Assembly: GCA_010093605.1 (NCBI GenBank)
Contig: MU004193.1
Coordinates: 689,520-753,519 of the forward strand
Direction of reading: 5' to 3'
Source: Lophium mytilinum
Lineage: Eukaryota > Ascomycota > Dothideomycetes > Mytilinidiales > Mytilinidiaceae
DNA: 64,000 nucleotides
Shown here piece by piece: positions 36,566 to 50,600 of the stretch. Numbering within the stretch: the first letter of the stretch is position 1; each line of letters begins with the position of its first letter. The translations under genes were made by a program, and so were the position numbers. The notes under the pieces were generated by a model, which saw nothing but the letters and a program-made list of their open reading frames with translations, did not search any database and was not told where the DNA came from.

Positions 36566-38262
36566 CCACGTTAATAGAGAGAATAGTTATTAAGACTAGC
36601 TCTTAAATAGACCTAGCTAATAGTAGAGGTTTTACTAGAGTTACTTCTTATATCTATTTAATAAGGACTTTAATAACCTTCTAGAAATTTTAAATATTTA
36701 GCGTGGGAGCGTGCTTATAAAGCCGTTTCTAAAGCTATATTACCTAGCGGAAAAGTTACTTTAAAGCAGGTATAAATAAAGTTTTCTAGGCTCTAAAATT
36801 AGAAGTGGAATATTTAGAAGAAAATAATATATTAGCTAGAATAGTTAGAGAATAAAAATAGTTACCCTATCGCGAAGCCTAAAGTTATATATAATTACTT
36901 TACTTTCTATTTTAAAGCTTAAAAGTTTTACTATAAGCCCTTGTAATTTAAATACTAGTTAGAGAAGCTCTTTTTAGGCGACGATATAGGGGAATACGGC
37001 AATGCGTAGAATAAATATTAGTAGAATAGACTTTTATAGAGGCGAACGCGAGGTTTAGAAGAATAAAGAGGACTAGGGCGTAGTTAAATCCGCCTAAACT
37101 TCTAAGTAATACTATATAAATAAAGACTTTATTACTAACCCTATTATTAATTATCTATGTATTCTCTAAATAGGTTAGAAGTTATAATATAGCTATACTT
37201 AATAGTTTATAGTTATATAAAATGCGTACGCGCTAGTAGATCTTATAGAAGCTGTTTAGGTAGTATAGAACTTATTATAGTAGTTACTATATAAATATAC
37301 TAGAGATAGAATATAGTACTTTATATTATAGAATATTTCTTAGTTAGGCTTATAACTTACTATTTTAGAATTAACCCTACCTATCTACCTATGCACCTTC
37401 TTAAGCTACATTCTTAACGCTACCCAGCCTACTATTAAAATTTACTATCTAAGAGCCTCTGCAAGCGCTTAGTCTATACCAGCTAATATTATAATATAAG
37501 AGCGTGTTAGCTATTTAAGTAAATTTAAACTAGATAACAGCTTTACTAGTAGCTTTAGCATTTCTAGCCTTAGGAGTTCTAGAAGTCTCTAGATTAGGTA
37601 GTATTATTAGTAGCAGTAGCCTTATTAAAAGTAGTAGCATACGGGAGTCTTAGGGCCTTAGTAGTGTTAAAAGGTTTATCTTCTAATATAATCTATAATA
37701 CTACCTTATCTATAGATAGTCTATAAAGTAATGCCTTCTATTATTACTATATTCTTATATAGGTAAATCGCGCCCTATTTAGACTAATACTACTAGATAA
37801 TATAACTTTATAAATCTACTTATAAACCTACTCTTGCGCCTCCTCTATAATATTTATAAATGGACCTATCTACTATATAAGCTTTTAAATTACCTATAAT
37901 AGCTCTAATAGCCCTATTATATATATAGGTGCGGGGCTAATAGAATAGTAATAACTTGCTCTTAATAAGACTATTATATAGTAAAATAATAGATACTAAA
38001 TAAGAATTTAGTAGGTTCTATATTAGGCTTAGTATATCTTTAGTCTTACATTAGTATATATTATAATAAACCACTTAAATTCTTATCTAAGCTAGCTAAG
38101 GTAAGGCGGAGCTTGCCCCTTATATTCCTCTAATAAGCTAGTTGCGGTGTTTAGCTAGAAGTGGAGAAAATAATTTTAATTAACCTACTATTTAATAATA
38201 TAAAATAGTAATTAAAGTATATAATATACGCCTCTTTATAACCTAAAAACTTAATTATTATA

Positions 38263-38438
38263 TTCTAGAACTATAATAGTATATTTATAACTATTCTTAT
38301 TCTAGCACCCGTTCTACTATCTAATAGACGCATATTATAATGCTCTCCCTTCTAGAATATAATAGTATATTTATAACTATTCTTACCCTAGCACCCGTTC
38401 TACTATCTAATAGACGTATATTGCAATACTCTCTCTTA
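38263..38438. repeat. 88-bp tandem duplication
   Basis: Two adjacent copies, each beginning TCTAGAA and containing AGTATATTTATAACTATTCT and GCACCCGTTCTACTATCTAA, differ at a handful of positions, mostly C/T and A/G. There is no coding reading. Confidence 0.8.
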
Positions 38439-41400
38439 TACCCTATTTCTTATAATATACACCTATTATATTAGGCTCTATATTATCTAGAATATAGTAT
38501 TTATTCTATATAAGGGTTAGGCTATCTTATATTAAGCCGGCGCTATTAATATAGATAGTACTACTACCTAGTAGATACTATTATAGCTCCGCCACAGTTC
38601 TAGTAGAAAGCTAATAGTAAGACTAGAAGGTATACTAGAATAGATATACCTATAGTAAGTATTATAGTAGAAAGAGAGTTAATAATTCCGCAAACTATAG
38701 AGTTAATAAGACTATTTAGACTAGCGTACTTCTACTATAGTATCTCTATAGTATACTAGATTACTTTATAACCCTTAATTCTACTTATCTAGTTAATAAC
38801 ACCCTTAACCTTATCTACGCACTATAAGAGAACCTAAGTTAGTTTATTTATTAATACTATAATAGTTAAAGAGATATATAGAAAGGTATCTTACTAAGTA
38901 GATTAGAAACTATAGTATATTAGCGCGGCGCTTTATATATACTTTTAGGGAAGCTTCTAGCAAGGAAAGAAATAACTTATAAATACTAAGGTAAGGAATT
39001 CTAATTAGATTTTAGTAAAGATAGTAAGAATGCTAATACTCTATATCCCTAAAAGTTAAGAAATATATACTACTTAGGCGACGCAGCATAAAAAGTATAA
39101 GGTACTAAATCCTATAGATTAAAGTATACTTACGTTAAAAGGTGCTAACTAGATAGCTAACATGCGGTAAAATTTTAGTAAGCACGCGCAGCTAGTAGTA
39201 TGTAGCTAAAACTATAATAAGCCGACTTTAGTCTTCTATAGGTATAATAACTAGAAACTAGGCCGCTATATATCCCTCTAGTTTAATAAGAGATAGTAAT
39301 AGTAAAGTGCCTTAAAAACTAATGCGTAATATTTATACTTAACTTAGAATAACGCCCTTAAGCCTAGTAGTAGACTAAGACTTATTTATAGAGTTTTAAA
39401 TAGGTTATCTAAATATAGAAGAAGTAAGCTAAATAAATACTAGGTAGACGCTTAAGCTTTAGGTTAGTTATTACCGCGGGTATAGGTGCAGGAGATATAC
39501 CCTAAATAAATAATACTATATTCTTTATTATTATTGCATATAGGTTAGTAAGAGTAAGACTCTAATTATTAGTTATGCGCCTTACCTATAAGTGTTTACT
39601 CTAATAATTAAGCTGCTAATTAGAAACATAATTAAGACTTCGCCCTTCTTAAAGCCGGACCCTAGAAAAGGGTCCCCCGCACTATATTAACTAGCCGCTT
39701 AGCTAGTAGAATATAAGAAGAGGTAACTTATAGGCATAATATTATTACTTATATTAGGGGGTCTTATAGATAGAATTAATTAAGTAATATAGATATTAAT
39801 ATAAGTATAGGGCCTAATAGCGGGGGAGATATATAATGCCTGTAAGGCGCATATAAGGCTTATATAAGGCTACTGCAACTCTATAGAAGTTATAAAACTA
39901 GGCCTCTTAGAAGCGGCTGCACTCTCTTTATATAGTTAGTGCTAAAGCTTAAATACTCTTATACTTTTTCTTTTTTTACTATAGGCCTTAGGCTGTAGGG
40001 CAGGTTATATATACTATTAGAGGTAGATAATTATATTTTATAATTATAATTATAAAGCATGCGTAGATAGTATATTCCCCCTAATATATTAAAATTCTTA
40101 AATAAGCCTCTAATTACTAGGGTATAGAAAGTAATAACTATAGCAGCGGTACTATAAGTAAGCTCTGCACGGAGGCTAAAGCTAGTAAGCTTAACCGTTG
40201 CTATAGAGTAGAGTTTTCTATTAGCGGGCCTTAAAAAACTAATATAATCTATTATATATTAGTTTTAGAAATATTAGGGGATCTTCTAACTATAAATAAA
40301 TTATAGAGCTTAGATATTAGCAAGGTGCCTAAGAAGTATAAACTCTATCTTAATAATAGGAATTCTAAGGTGGAAGTTAATAAGCATAGGGGTTAATAGG
40401 AGAGCTGTTACCCCCTAAATTACTAGAAGAAATGTTTAAAATGCCTAAAATTCTAAATTTAAGTTAAGAAATACTAAAATAAGGTCGCTTTATATAGCTC
40501 TAAGTATTTAGGTTTTAGTATTTCTTTCTTACTACTAAGTTCTTAATATTAGAAGTCTTATCGCGACCCCATTTTAAAGGATCTAATTAGTTAATTAACC
40601 CGCGGAGGAGGGGGTAGTAATAGTTCTCCTATCGGCCCCTATGCAATTTAAAAGAATTTATTAAAATATATAGCTCTTATATAGTTAAGTACTTACTTAG
40701 AAAAGGGGTTTTATAATTAGCGGTCTATTTAGCACGCAATTATAAGAAAATAGAGATTAATAATAAAGAGTATAGAGATAATAGAGATAATAAAGATAAA
40801 TACTATAATAATAATAGTAATAACAGCGCGGATTTTATAGACAGCGATCTAGGTAATAAGACCTTTAAGGGAGATAATAATAATAAAGATATTTATACTA
40901 AAGAGGAGAATATTCTCTTCTTATTTCTATATATAAATCTGTAGGGAGCGAGTCTCTAAGATATAACTAAACTAAGAATTCCACTAGACTACGCTATTAC
41001 TAATACTACTATTACTACTACTATTATAACCGCTATAAGATTAACACTAATAATAAAAAGCGTAATCTAGTTAATAAGTATAATAATATTCTATTCCTAT
41101 TTATAGATATAGAAATCCGGTTATATATAGAGTAAGCCTCTAAGATATAACTAAACTAAAATATTCTCTATAATTATATAACTATACTACGCTTACTACT
41201 ACCGCTACTATTACTACCGTAAGAGTAGTAGCTAACTAATAACTATAACTATAGGGCTTATCTTTAGTTAGTAATATTAGACTATAAAGCTCCTATTTAG
41301 TTAGCAACATTAAAAGTTTAATACTAGTTAATAACGTCCAGTATTTAAAGGGAGTTAGTAATGTTAATCTCTAACTATAGAGCGCCTCTACTATTAGTAA

Positions 41401-43039
41401 TATTAAGTATTTATTACTAGTTAGCATTATTAAGCTTATAAGGCTAGTTACTTAATTAAATACTATAATATAGTAGTATTTTATATATTTAAGTGCCGTA
41501 AATTAACCCTTTCTAAGAAATACTATTAGAGAAGAAATACTAGTAGCAGTAGAGTATCTATAGTGCGGTTGTCTAGGGTTTATAGTATACTTGCAAGATA
41601 AAGCTATTTTAACTTATTATTAAAGAAGTTAGAGAAGTCTTTTAGATTCTATCCTAAATTTTTAGAAATAGTATCTAAATAATTAGAACTCTTATTATAA
41701 CGCTTCTACTTGCTATTAAGTTGCTTCTAATTAATTTACTCTACTTTAAATTATTGCTGGGCTATATTAAGTTAACTCTAATAGGTATAGAGCCTTCTTA
41801 TAGAAAAGCGTCTTAAAATAGCTTATAGATTAAGTCTTTATTATAAATATATAACGCATGTAAGGCGTATATATTTATACTAGTATAACTAGTCTCTTAG
41901 CTTATCTAACTATAATTATATTTAATATTAGTGTAACCTATATAAGATATATTAAAGTGGCTTTCTAATTCTACGTAGTAATCTAGATTAGTACTAATAT
42001 TCTAGTAATCTCTCTATAGGCCCATGCCTTATAATAATTAGATAGTAATAAGTATAAAGTCTACTATTAGGGATAGTAAGATAAAAATAGCGTTCCGGAA
42101 TAAGATAGAAATAGTATATATTATCTACTTTTATTAAAACCTTAGAAGCACTATAAGTGCGGAAAATTACACTTCTTAGTATAGAATACTAATATAGAGA
42201 TAGTAGTTCTCTATACTATATATAAGATATTATAACTTTTACTTTTTATTATATTTCTACACTATATATAAGCTACTATAATAGGGCTAGTGCTATATTT
42301 TTAATCTTACCTATATAATAGCTATACTAAGGCTAGCTATATAGGCTATAGTATATTAAATCTAATACTAGGTAAGATTATATGCTAGTATACTAGACCG
42401 TAATTACGCTCCTCTTCTAGTAGAGTAGGTTTACTACTTAGTTATAAGGCCGTAACCTAGCCTTTAAGATAGGTAATAGTTTAAGATACTATATTCTTAG
42501 CGGTAAATATTTTATAATACTAGGAAATGCTACCTAGAAGTTAGCGTTTAGTATATCTTTCTTATAATGCCTATCTAGATATAAAAGTAAGATATAAAAG
42601 TAAGATATATCTATAGAAAAGATAAGTATAAATATTATGTAGAGAAGAAGATAGTCTATTAGAATAATAACTAAAGATAGATTAAGTAGTATAAGGCCTA
42701 ATTTACTAGCGCGTTAGAAGGGTAAGAGTAAGAGTAAGAGAGCACCTTACTCTACCTAAAGTTTTGCTTTCTTAGCTTAATACTAGCGTAGGCCTTAGTA
42801 TAGGGGCCCTGGAGAGTATTAATAATATAGCTATCTATATTATATAGATATATTATACTAGATATATATACTTTTATTATACTACTATAAGTAAAGTATA
42901 TTAGACTGCTCTAGAAACTTAATTAGCGGAGCTATAGCTAAGGTTATTCTAATTAATAGTCCATTCCTAGCATATAATTAGAGGACCCCTAGTTTAGCCC
43001 GGTCTATTATATAGTCTAGAGAACTAACATAATATATAC

Positions 43040-43098
43040 CTACCTCTCTACTTTAATCTCTCTACCTTAACCTCTCTACCTTAACCTCTCTACCTTAA
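43040..43098. repeat. Short tandem repeat, CTCTCTACCTTAA units
   Basis: About four units of 15 bp (CCTCTCTACCTTAA and close variants) lie head to tail. Confidence 0.65.
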
Positions 43099-46000
43099 AT
43101 AATAGTAATCTTGCGCTATAGACGCCTATATTTAGTACTAAAGAAGTACTTCTACTCTATTTACTTATAGTAGCGTAAGGTATAAGTTACTAACTACTCT
43201 CTAACTTTATTAGCAATTAAGGAGCTATCTTAAAGCGCGATGTCTTTTTAATCCTCTACTTTTTACCTAGTATTATCTACTTATTTAAGTTTAGTAGAGT
43301 TAATATAGCTATATTATGTAATAGAGAATTTCTAGTAAATATACTCTATATAGAACGCTTTTAGTAAGTTAAATAGTGCAGTTACGCCACGCTAAATAGC
43401 CCTAAGCTATTGCTAGGCGAGGTAAAGAAAACTATAGGTTAGAATGCTAGAGAATAGTAGTTTATTAGCGGACCTTAGCAGCGCTAATATATTGCATTTT
43501 ATATTATAATCTACGTAGTAGATACCTTATATATTAAACTTATACTAAACTTTACTTAAGAATAGAAGTAAGAAGATTAAGACTTAGCTATTAGTATTAC
43601 CCGTTTCTCTAGACTTCTATAGTTAGCCTATTAGCTAGACCCCAGCCGGTTACTATATAGAATGCCTGCATTTTTACTTTCTAAAGTAATATAGCGGGTG
43701 TAGTAGTATACTAAGAGCTAAGGTCTATATATTAATCTATAGATATAGATTAAGTTCTCTTATTAAATACTAAAGACTATATACTCTACTTTACTTATAG
43801 TACCTATAGAATATACTCCGCACTTTATAGCCTACTAAACCGCTATAGAATTATATTAGTACTTTTAGAAATACGCTTACGGTCTAAAGCTATAATTACG
43901 GTTTAATTTTATAGGGTTGCAGCCTCGTCTCGCTAACTTTAAACTTATTCTAGAGTCTAATACTAATAGGCAATTCTTTATTTAATATAAGCTTAATAGC
44001 TAAAAGAGAAATATTTACTTACTACTAAATAATATTATAATTAGGTAATATAGCGGGACAGGCGCAAAGAATATAGAAGATAGGGAGGAGAAGATTAGAT
44101 ACTACTTTATAGCATTTAAATAGTATATCCCGCTTACACCTTCTTATTATCTAGCTATAGCTAATACTGCTTTTTAATATATAGCTTTAATTTCCTCTTC
44201 TACTAGTTTAACTTATCTAGCCCGGGTAAACCGGTTACAACCTAGTGTTTTTTTATTTCTAAGCGAGAAATTTCTAATAATTTTTACACTACCCTATCTA
44301 TTAAGGCTAGCTTTACGCTTCTAGAGTTTAAAAAGTACTAGATTAAACTAGACTATAGTAGGTAATAGGTTAAGCGCGTGCTTAAGATAGTTCTAGAAAA
44401 CCCTAGCCCTTATTATACTAGAATCCGGCTAATTTACCCCGCTAGTATTAAGTAATTAGACCTATTATATATTAGCGCGGAATTAAAGTCTTAGTATATA
44501 GATGCTGCCGGTAATAATTTAATATTAGTATAGCGGATATAAATTATAAATCTTAGCTATTATAGCTTCTTTTAAGGGTTAATATAGTATTATATAAGTA
44601 GGTAAGATAAGTTTATAGTAGCTATTAAACTACTCTAATAAGGCTAGATATTCTAGCCTTATAGTTATACTTACTAATAACTATTCTATAGGTAATTTTA
44701 GATTCTATAGATATAACTAGATATAAAAGTAGTAGGAAGATTTTTAGAGGACTAGAAGGCCGCCGTAGACCCTATCTAAACTATCTTTAAATACTTCTCT
44801 AGTCTATCTATAGTACTAAGTATAAGTAGCTATAGATATATTTCTTAGCCTAGTACTTACTTTTACTAAGTTTTATCGCCTAAATAGCTTCTTAGTTCCG
44901 CGCCTTCTTATCTAGAACGCTATAGGCCTTAATAATAAAAAAGAGCCGCTATTAGTTATAATCCTGTCTAAAGATATTTAACCTACTCTTAACTAGAGAG
45001 CACTATACTAGTAGATAGGTTAAGGATTTAAAAAAGATTAGCCTATAAGAATACCTAAGATAACCTTTCTTCTTTCTTTAAAACTACTAGTATCTTAGTA
45101 TACTATTAGAAATAGCGGACCGCTTACCTATAGTATAAAGAGCTAGATAGCTAATATCTAGAATATACTTAACGGCTTTATAAAAGCTCTTATAGTTAAG
45201 TATCCGCTAGGCTATACCTATAATACCTTACTATATCGGCCGGCCTTATTTATATTATAGTAATAACTCGCGGATAAGTATAAGACTAGCCTAGAGGATA
45301 ATAGTAATAGTAATATAGACGTTAAAGAAGGGAATAGTAGAGAGATTTAAATTAAGACTACGCTAGCTATAGAAAGAATAAGATTAGCCTCTTTAGGCCT
45401 AGTAAGTTAGGTAATTATTTATATCTACGCAGCGCTCTAAGCTACTTTAACCTATTTACTAGTATTATTTCTTCTAATTCTTTACCCTAGCCACTATAGA
45501 CCTACTCTATATTATTACTATTGCGTTTATTCTTTTCTTTATAATTGCGTCTACTAATTAGAGTTGTAATATCTTTATAATAGCCTACCGAAACTTAATA
45601 TAAATACTAGGGGCCTTACTCTCTTAGCTCTAGCCTTTAACTATGTAAGTGCTTATCGCCTTTATTAAAGTAAGTATTAGAAAGATTATAGAGGTCTAGT
45701 GTCTTTTATTTACGCTATTCTATAACTTAGCTAACTAGCTTATTAGTAATACTACTACTATATAGCAAGATGCTAGGCTAAGTAATAGAAAACTATTATT
45801 CTATAAGAGTAACTCTAATAATTAGGTATAGAATTTTTATATACAAGACCCTCTAGAAATACTAACTAAGGCGCGGTAGCAATGCGCTAGCACTATAAAA
45901 GAAGGTAAATAATGCTATAAGATAGAACGGGTAGAAGCCGGTAATAAGTAACTATATAGATATTACTATTATCTAATTTAAATAGCCTTCTGCGGCATTC

Positions 46001-47157
46001 TTTAATCTTTTACCGTTAATACTAGTAATAGTAAAGCATTTTAAAGAAAAACCGCGTTAATACTTTAGAAAGGCTATACTCTAGTCTAAGTCTAACTCTA
46101 TTAATTCCTATATTAACGCCTTTAAATAGAATTCTTAAAGCTATATTATATACATCTATAGATTTATTATAATATCTATAATAACCTAATTATTACTACT
46201 ATTCCTATAGTTTATAGTTAGATTACCCCCTTACTTACTGCGTAGAGTGCATGCATATAATCTATTAAGCATTTAAAGGCCCTTAAAGAGTTATATTTAG
46301 TATTAATATCTCCTCTTATTATCTAATATTCGCTTTATTATCCTCTTAGTTCTAATATCTATTAATTAGACTCTATTATTAGCTTTTAGTGTACTATTTC
46401 TATAGCATAGCTTCTAAGATTATAATAGATAAGTAATAAAAGATATAGTCGCGTTCTTTTATAAAACCTTTAAATAAACTAAATAAACTACCTGCAAGCC
46501 TTCTAAACTACGTACTAAAGGCTTTACACTTCTACCTATAGCTCCGCGTTACTTTCTTAGTTTATTAGTACTAACTAGTAGATAAAAACTTTTCTATAGT
46601 TTTTATATAAGTAATTATTATAGTTTATAGGCGTAATTAATAAGGCACTAAGTAGTTATTAAATAAGTAAACTACTTTTACTTCTAGAATAAGTATTTAT
46701 AATATAAGAATGTAGTGTAATATCTAAGCAGTCCTAGTAGCCTAGTATTAGTTCTTTATTACCTTACCTACTAGATAAGTATAATAGTATAAGATTCTAT
46801 ATACTAGCTACCTAGATACCTATATTCTATATACTAGCTACCTATATACTAATAATCTACTAGCTATCTAGATACTTATAATGTCTAAAAATATATTAAG
46901 AGAAGATATAGAGATAGGCGCACTAGGTTTATTCTTATACGCATTTCTAGTCTCCCGCCTAAGCTAATCTAGAATAGAAGGTAAAAACCCCGCCTATAAA
47001 ACTATCTTAATAGTATAATATATAGAATTAATAATTAATCTAGTTAATTCCCTATAAGAAGCGCGCTAGTATATTAAGGGATTGCATGCACTATTAGGGT
47101 CTATAGAGTAAGCTACCCTTACCTAAGGTAATATTACTTTAGAAGTTATAGTACTGT

Positions 47158-47640
47158 GCGCTCTAGCCCCCTAAGATATACTAAGCTAAATAATACTAGA
47201 ATAATAGGCATCTTATAGAAGGGTATATAGTGCTATTTATAATACTCTTAAATATACTATAGATCTTATATAAGGCGTAAACTTAAAAAAGTATATAGAA
47301 GGGCTAGATACCTAGAGGCTTAAGCTAGTAAATGCGTATAAAATTATTAGCGGAGATTTCTCTATTATAGCTTAGGAGCGGCGAAAGGCTACTATAAAGA
47401 CGCGCGCTCTAGCCGCCTAAAATATTCTAAATTTAAGTATACTAGAATAACTAGCAGCTTATAGATAGGTATATAGTACTATTTATAGTACTCTAGAATT
47501 TACTATAGATTTTATGCAGGGCGTAAACTTAGAAGAGTATATAAAAGAGCTAGAAGTTTAGAGGCTTAAGCTAGCGGAGGCCTATAAAATTACCCGCAGA
47601 GATTTTATACTTATAGCTTAGAATTAACTAAAGGTTTTTA
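47158..47640 (+). repeat. 246-bp tandem duplication with a matching 82-codon reading
   Basis: Two adjacent copies (47,158-47,403 and 47,404-about 47,640) each begin GCGCTCTAGCC. They differ by about one base in six, mostly transitions. The spacing of 246 is a multiple of three, and one plus-strand frame aligns across both copies: IDLI-GVNLKKYIEGLDT in the first against IDFMQGVNLEEYIKELEV in the second. A duplicated protein module is therefore likely, within an otherwise unrecognised, RIP-inactivated gene. Confidence 0.7.
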
Positions 47641-50600
47641 GAAAGAAGAATAAGTCTTAGCCTAAATACTAAGGAAGAACTTAAGACTTAAAGAGAAGGC
47701 TATATAATAGAGTAGATATCGCGCAAGATACTAGAGGAGGACTTAAGACTTAGAGGGAAGACTATATAGTAGATTATTAGTTATAGTTATAATTTTCTAG
47801 ATATAAATAAAATTAGAATCTAGAAACCTTAAATGCTATTTTTATAAAAGATTAGCTAAGTTAGTATAGTAATCTAGTATTTAGTAACGTGCCTCTCTTT
47901 AGTATTAAAATCGGCCTATAGATAAATTAAGCTTACCTAGTTTTTAGCCTATATTTAGATATATAAGCGTAATTACTAACTATAATAATCTTAAATACTT
48001 AGTTATTATAGAGACTAATTAGCCCTAGTAGGCTACTTATAGCCTTTCTAGCTGCGCAGCCTACTCTTCCGTTAGCGGCGACCTTAATACTACCCGCTTA
48101 CGCCGCGCCGCTATAGCAGGTGTAGAAGATAATAGAAAAGGCAGTGCTCTACCTCTACCTAGTAGCGGGGTTAGTAGTAATAATAGCGTAGAGTTATATT
48201 AATCTCTATCTTCTATCTCTTTATATTACGCGGTATTATTCTACTATACTATCTCTTATTAAAACGCGCGCTTTCTATTTATTACTATAGCCTTACGCGT
48301 AGCCTTCTAGACTACCTAAGCCTTACGCGCAGCCTTCTTAACGGCCTAACCCTTAAGTAATAGCCTATTTCTTATATTTCTAGCCGCCTTAGCTAAAAGA
48401 TCTATATATAATCTTACGGCGATATTAATAGTAGTCTAGCTAGTACTAAAGCGCCTAATTCTCTTACTTCTAGTATTAAGTTCTTAGGCGTAGCTATAGT
48501 ACTACATCCTACTTCTACTCTACTTTCTTCTCTTTCTTACTATTTCTAGTTACTAACGGGTGTATAGGGCTTTAGGTATTATTATTAAAGGTTACACCGC
48601 GTAGGGCGGTAATAGTAGAGAACTATACTATTCCCGCAATTAAGTAGTAGAAGAGCGTAAGACGCGTAGCGCATACTATAGAAGTTAAGTAAGTAGCGGT
48701 ATAAAGAGGCACGCCTATAGTCCGCTAAGGGAGAAGTATAAAAGATAGAATAATATCTAGAAGTAGAATAAGGCGGCAGTAAAAGAGAGTAGAGAATAAG
48801 AAAAGAATAAGAGAAGAATAAGGGCTATATATATAGTTAAGAGATATAGAAGAGGCCTAGGTTACTAAAAGTTAAGTAAGTAGAACTATAAGAAGGGTTA
48901 GAATAGTAAGTAAGTCTAAGGGGAGAAGTAGAGTAGTAAGGAGTATAGAGGCTTAAAGGCCTAAAATCTATATAATAGTACTAGAATACTAGAAATTATT
49001 AGTATATAAGCTCTTATATATATATAAGAGGCCTTACTATTAAATAGTTTAGGTATATTAAAAAGGTTTTAGATAAAGAGGTTCTCTATCTATAATTTTA
49101 AGCGCTTATATAAAATTAGAAGGGTATATAGGCGGAAGAAATACTAAGAAATATATGCTCCGCCCCTTAGTATATATACTTAGCTTACTTCTACCCCTTA
49201 CTTACTATCTTAATCCGCCTCTTAAACTACTCTAATTACGTAGTTACTAAGACTACTATACTATATACTAGTGTGGCTAGTATAATATAGTTAATTTTAG
49301 TTAATATATCTATATAAATTAGTATTATATAATATAATTAAATCTATCTAGCTAAAGTTCTAAATCTCTTAGCTCTAAACGCCTATCTACTTCTAATTAT
49401 TACTACCTCTTATTACTATAACTCTTACGCTATTTCCCCTAATTCTATTATAGCACCGCTAAAGCCTCTCTATTAACTCTAACGCTAATATTAATACCGC
49501 CGCGCGCCTAACACCTTATAAGAATACTATTTAGCTATAATAGTAATTAAGATTAGGGGAAATATAGTCTTAGGGTCTTTAAACGCAGTTAAGTTACTCT
49601 TAAATCTAGGTACTAGTATTAGGAATTCCTCTTAAGAGAAAGCTTTAGATATATGTAATTATTTAAGTTCCCTTACTAGAAAATAAGTTTAAGGAGACTA
49701 AAGGCGTAAGGTAGATATAAGAGTAAGGTAAAGAGACCTAGGTTCTTTTATCCCTAATATATAATATATAATTTCTAGTAGATTAGGTAATTAATATAGC
49801 TATAGAGCAACTTTAAATTAAAGGGTAGCGGTAAGTATTCTATGTAGTAGTGCACCTAAGTAGAGAGTAAGCTAGAGTTTACTTAAGTAGAGAATACAGC
49901 GTTAGTCTAATAGGAAAATATAATAAGATAATACTACATTATTTATTATATTATAATTTAAAAGGATAAGATTTAACTAAAGATATTTATTAAATAACTA
50001 ATTAGAGCTTTTCTAGATACCTTAACTAATATTTAGAAATTAATAGCATAAATAACGGCAGCCCTAATAGCAGGGTCTAATACTCTAATTATAATAGACC
50101 CCCTTAGCCTAATAGTTATCTAGTAGTATAATATCTATTCTAAATCTAATAAAAGACTCTATATAGAGTATCTACTAAGTTATAAGTATTATCTATTATA
50201 ATAACTACGGGCTTATACTTCTTCTAGATCTAGCTATTATCCTTTCTATCTTTTAAAGCCTTCCGGTAATACGCCCTTTTTACTATATTCTAGTTGTTCT
50301 TTAACTAATTCGCCCGCGAACATAAGCTATCTATAATAGCAGTATCTACTTTACCCTTAAGCGCTAATATTCTTATATAAATTTCTTAGAAGTAGGCCTA
50401 TAGAACTTTTAATCTTATACTATATACTAGTAGAAATAACTCTTTATTATACTTAAAGCTATTAAGAGTAACTAGCTAGAATCTATATCTCTAGGCGGAG
50501 GCTTAGTAACGTTTAGTAACTAAACACTAGGGCTTATCCCGGGCTTTATAATATAGTTTAATCGCAATTCTACTACTATAGTAAAGGTAGTTCTTCTACT

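Larger units (their letters stand above)
36566..47157. other. RIP-degraded sequence without a recognisable gene
   Basis: No intact gene or LTR pair was found apart from the 88-bp duplication listed separately. About 40,740-40,940 on the plus strand reads as an Asn/Asp/Lys-rich low-complexity protein remnant (NNKEYRDNRDNKDKYYNNN). A pyrimidine-rich short repeat (CTCTCTACCTTAA units) lies at about 43,040-43,100. The rest is CpA-depleted sequence of unknown origin. Confidence 0.5.
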
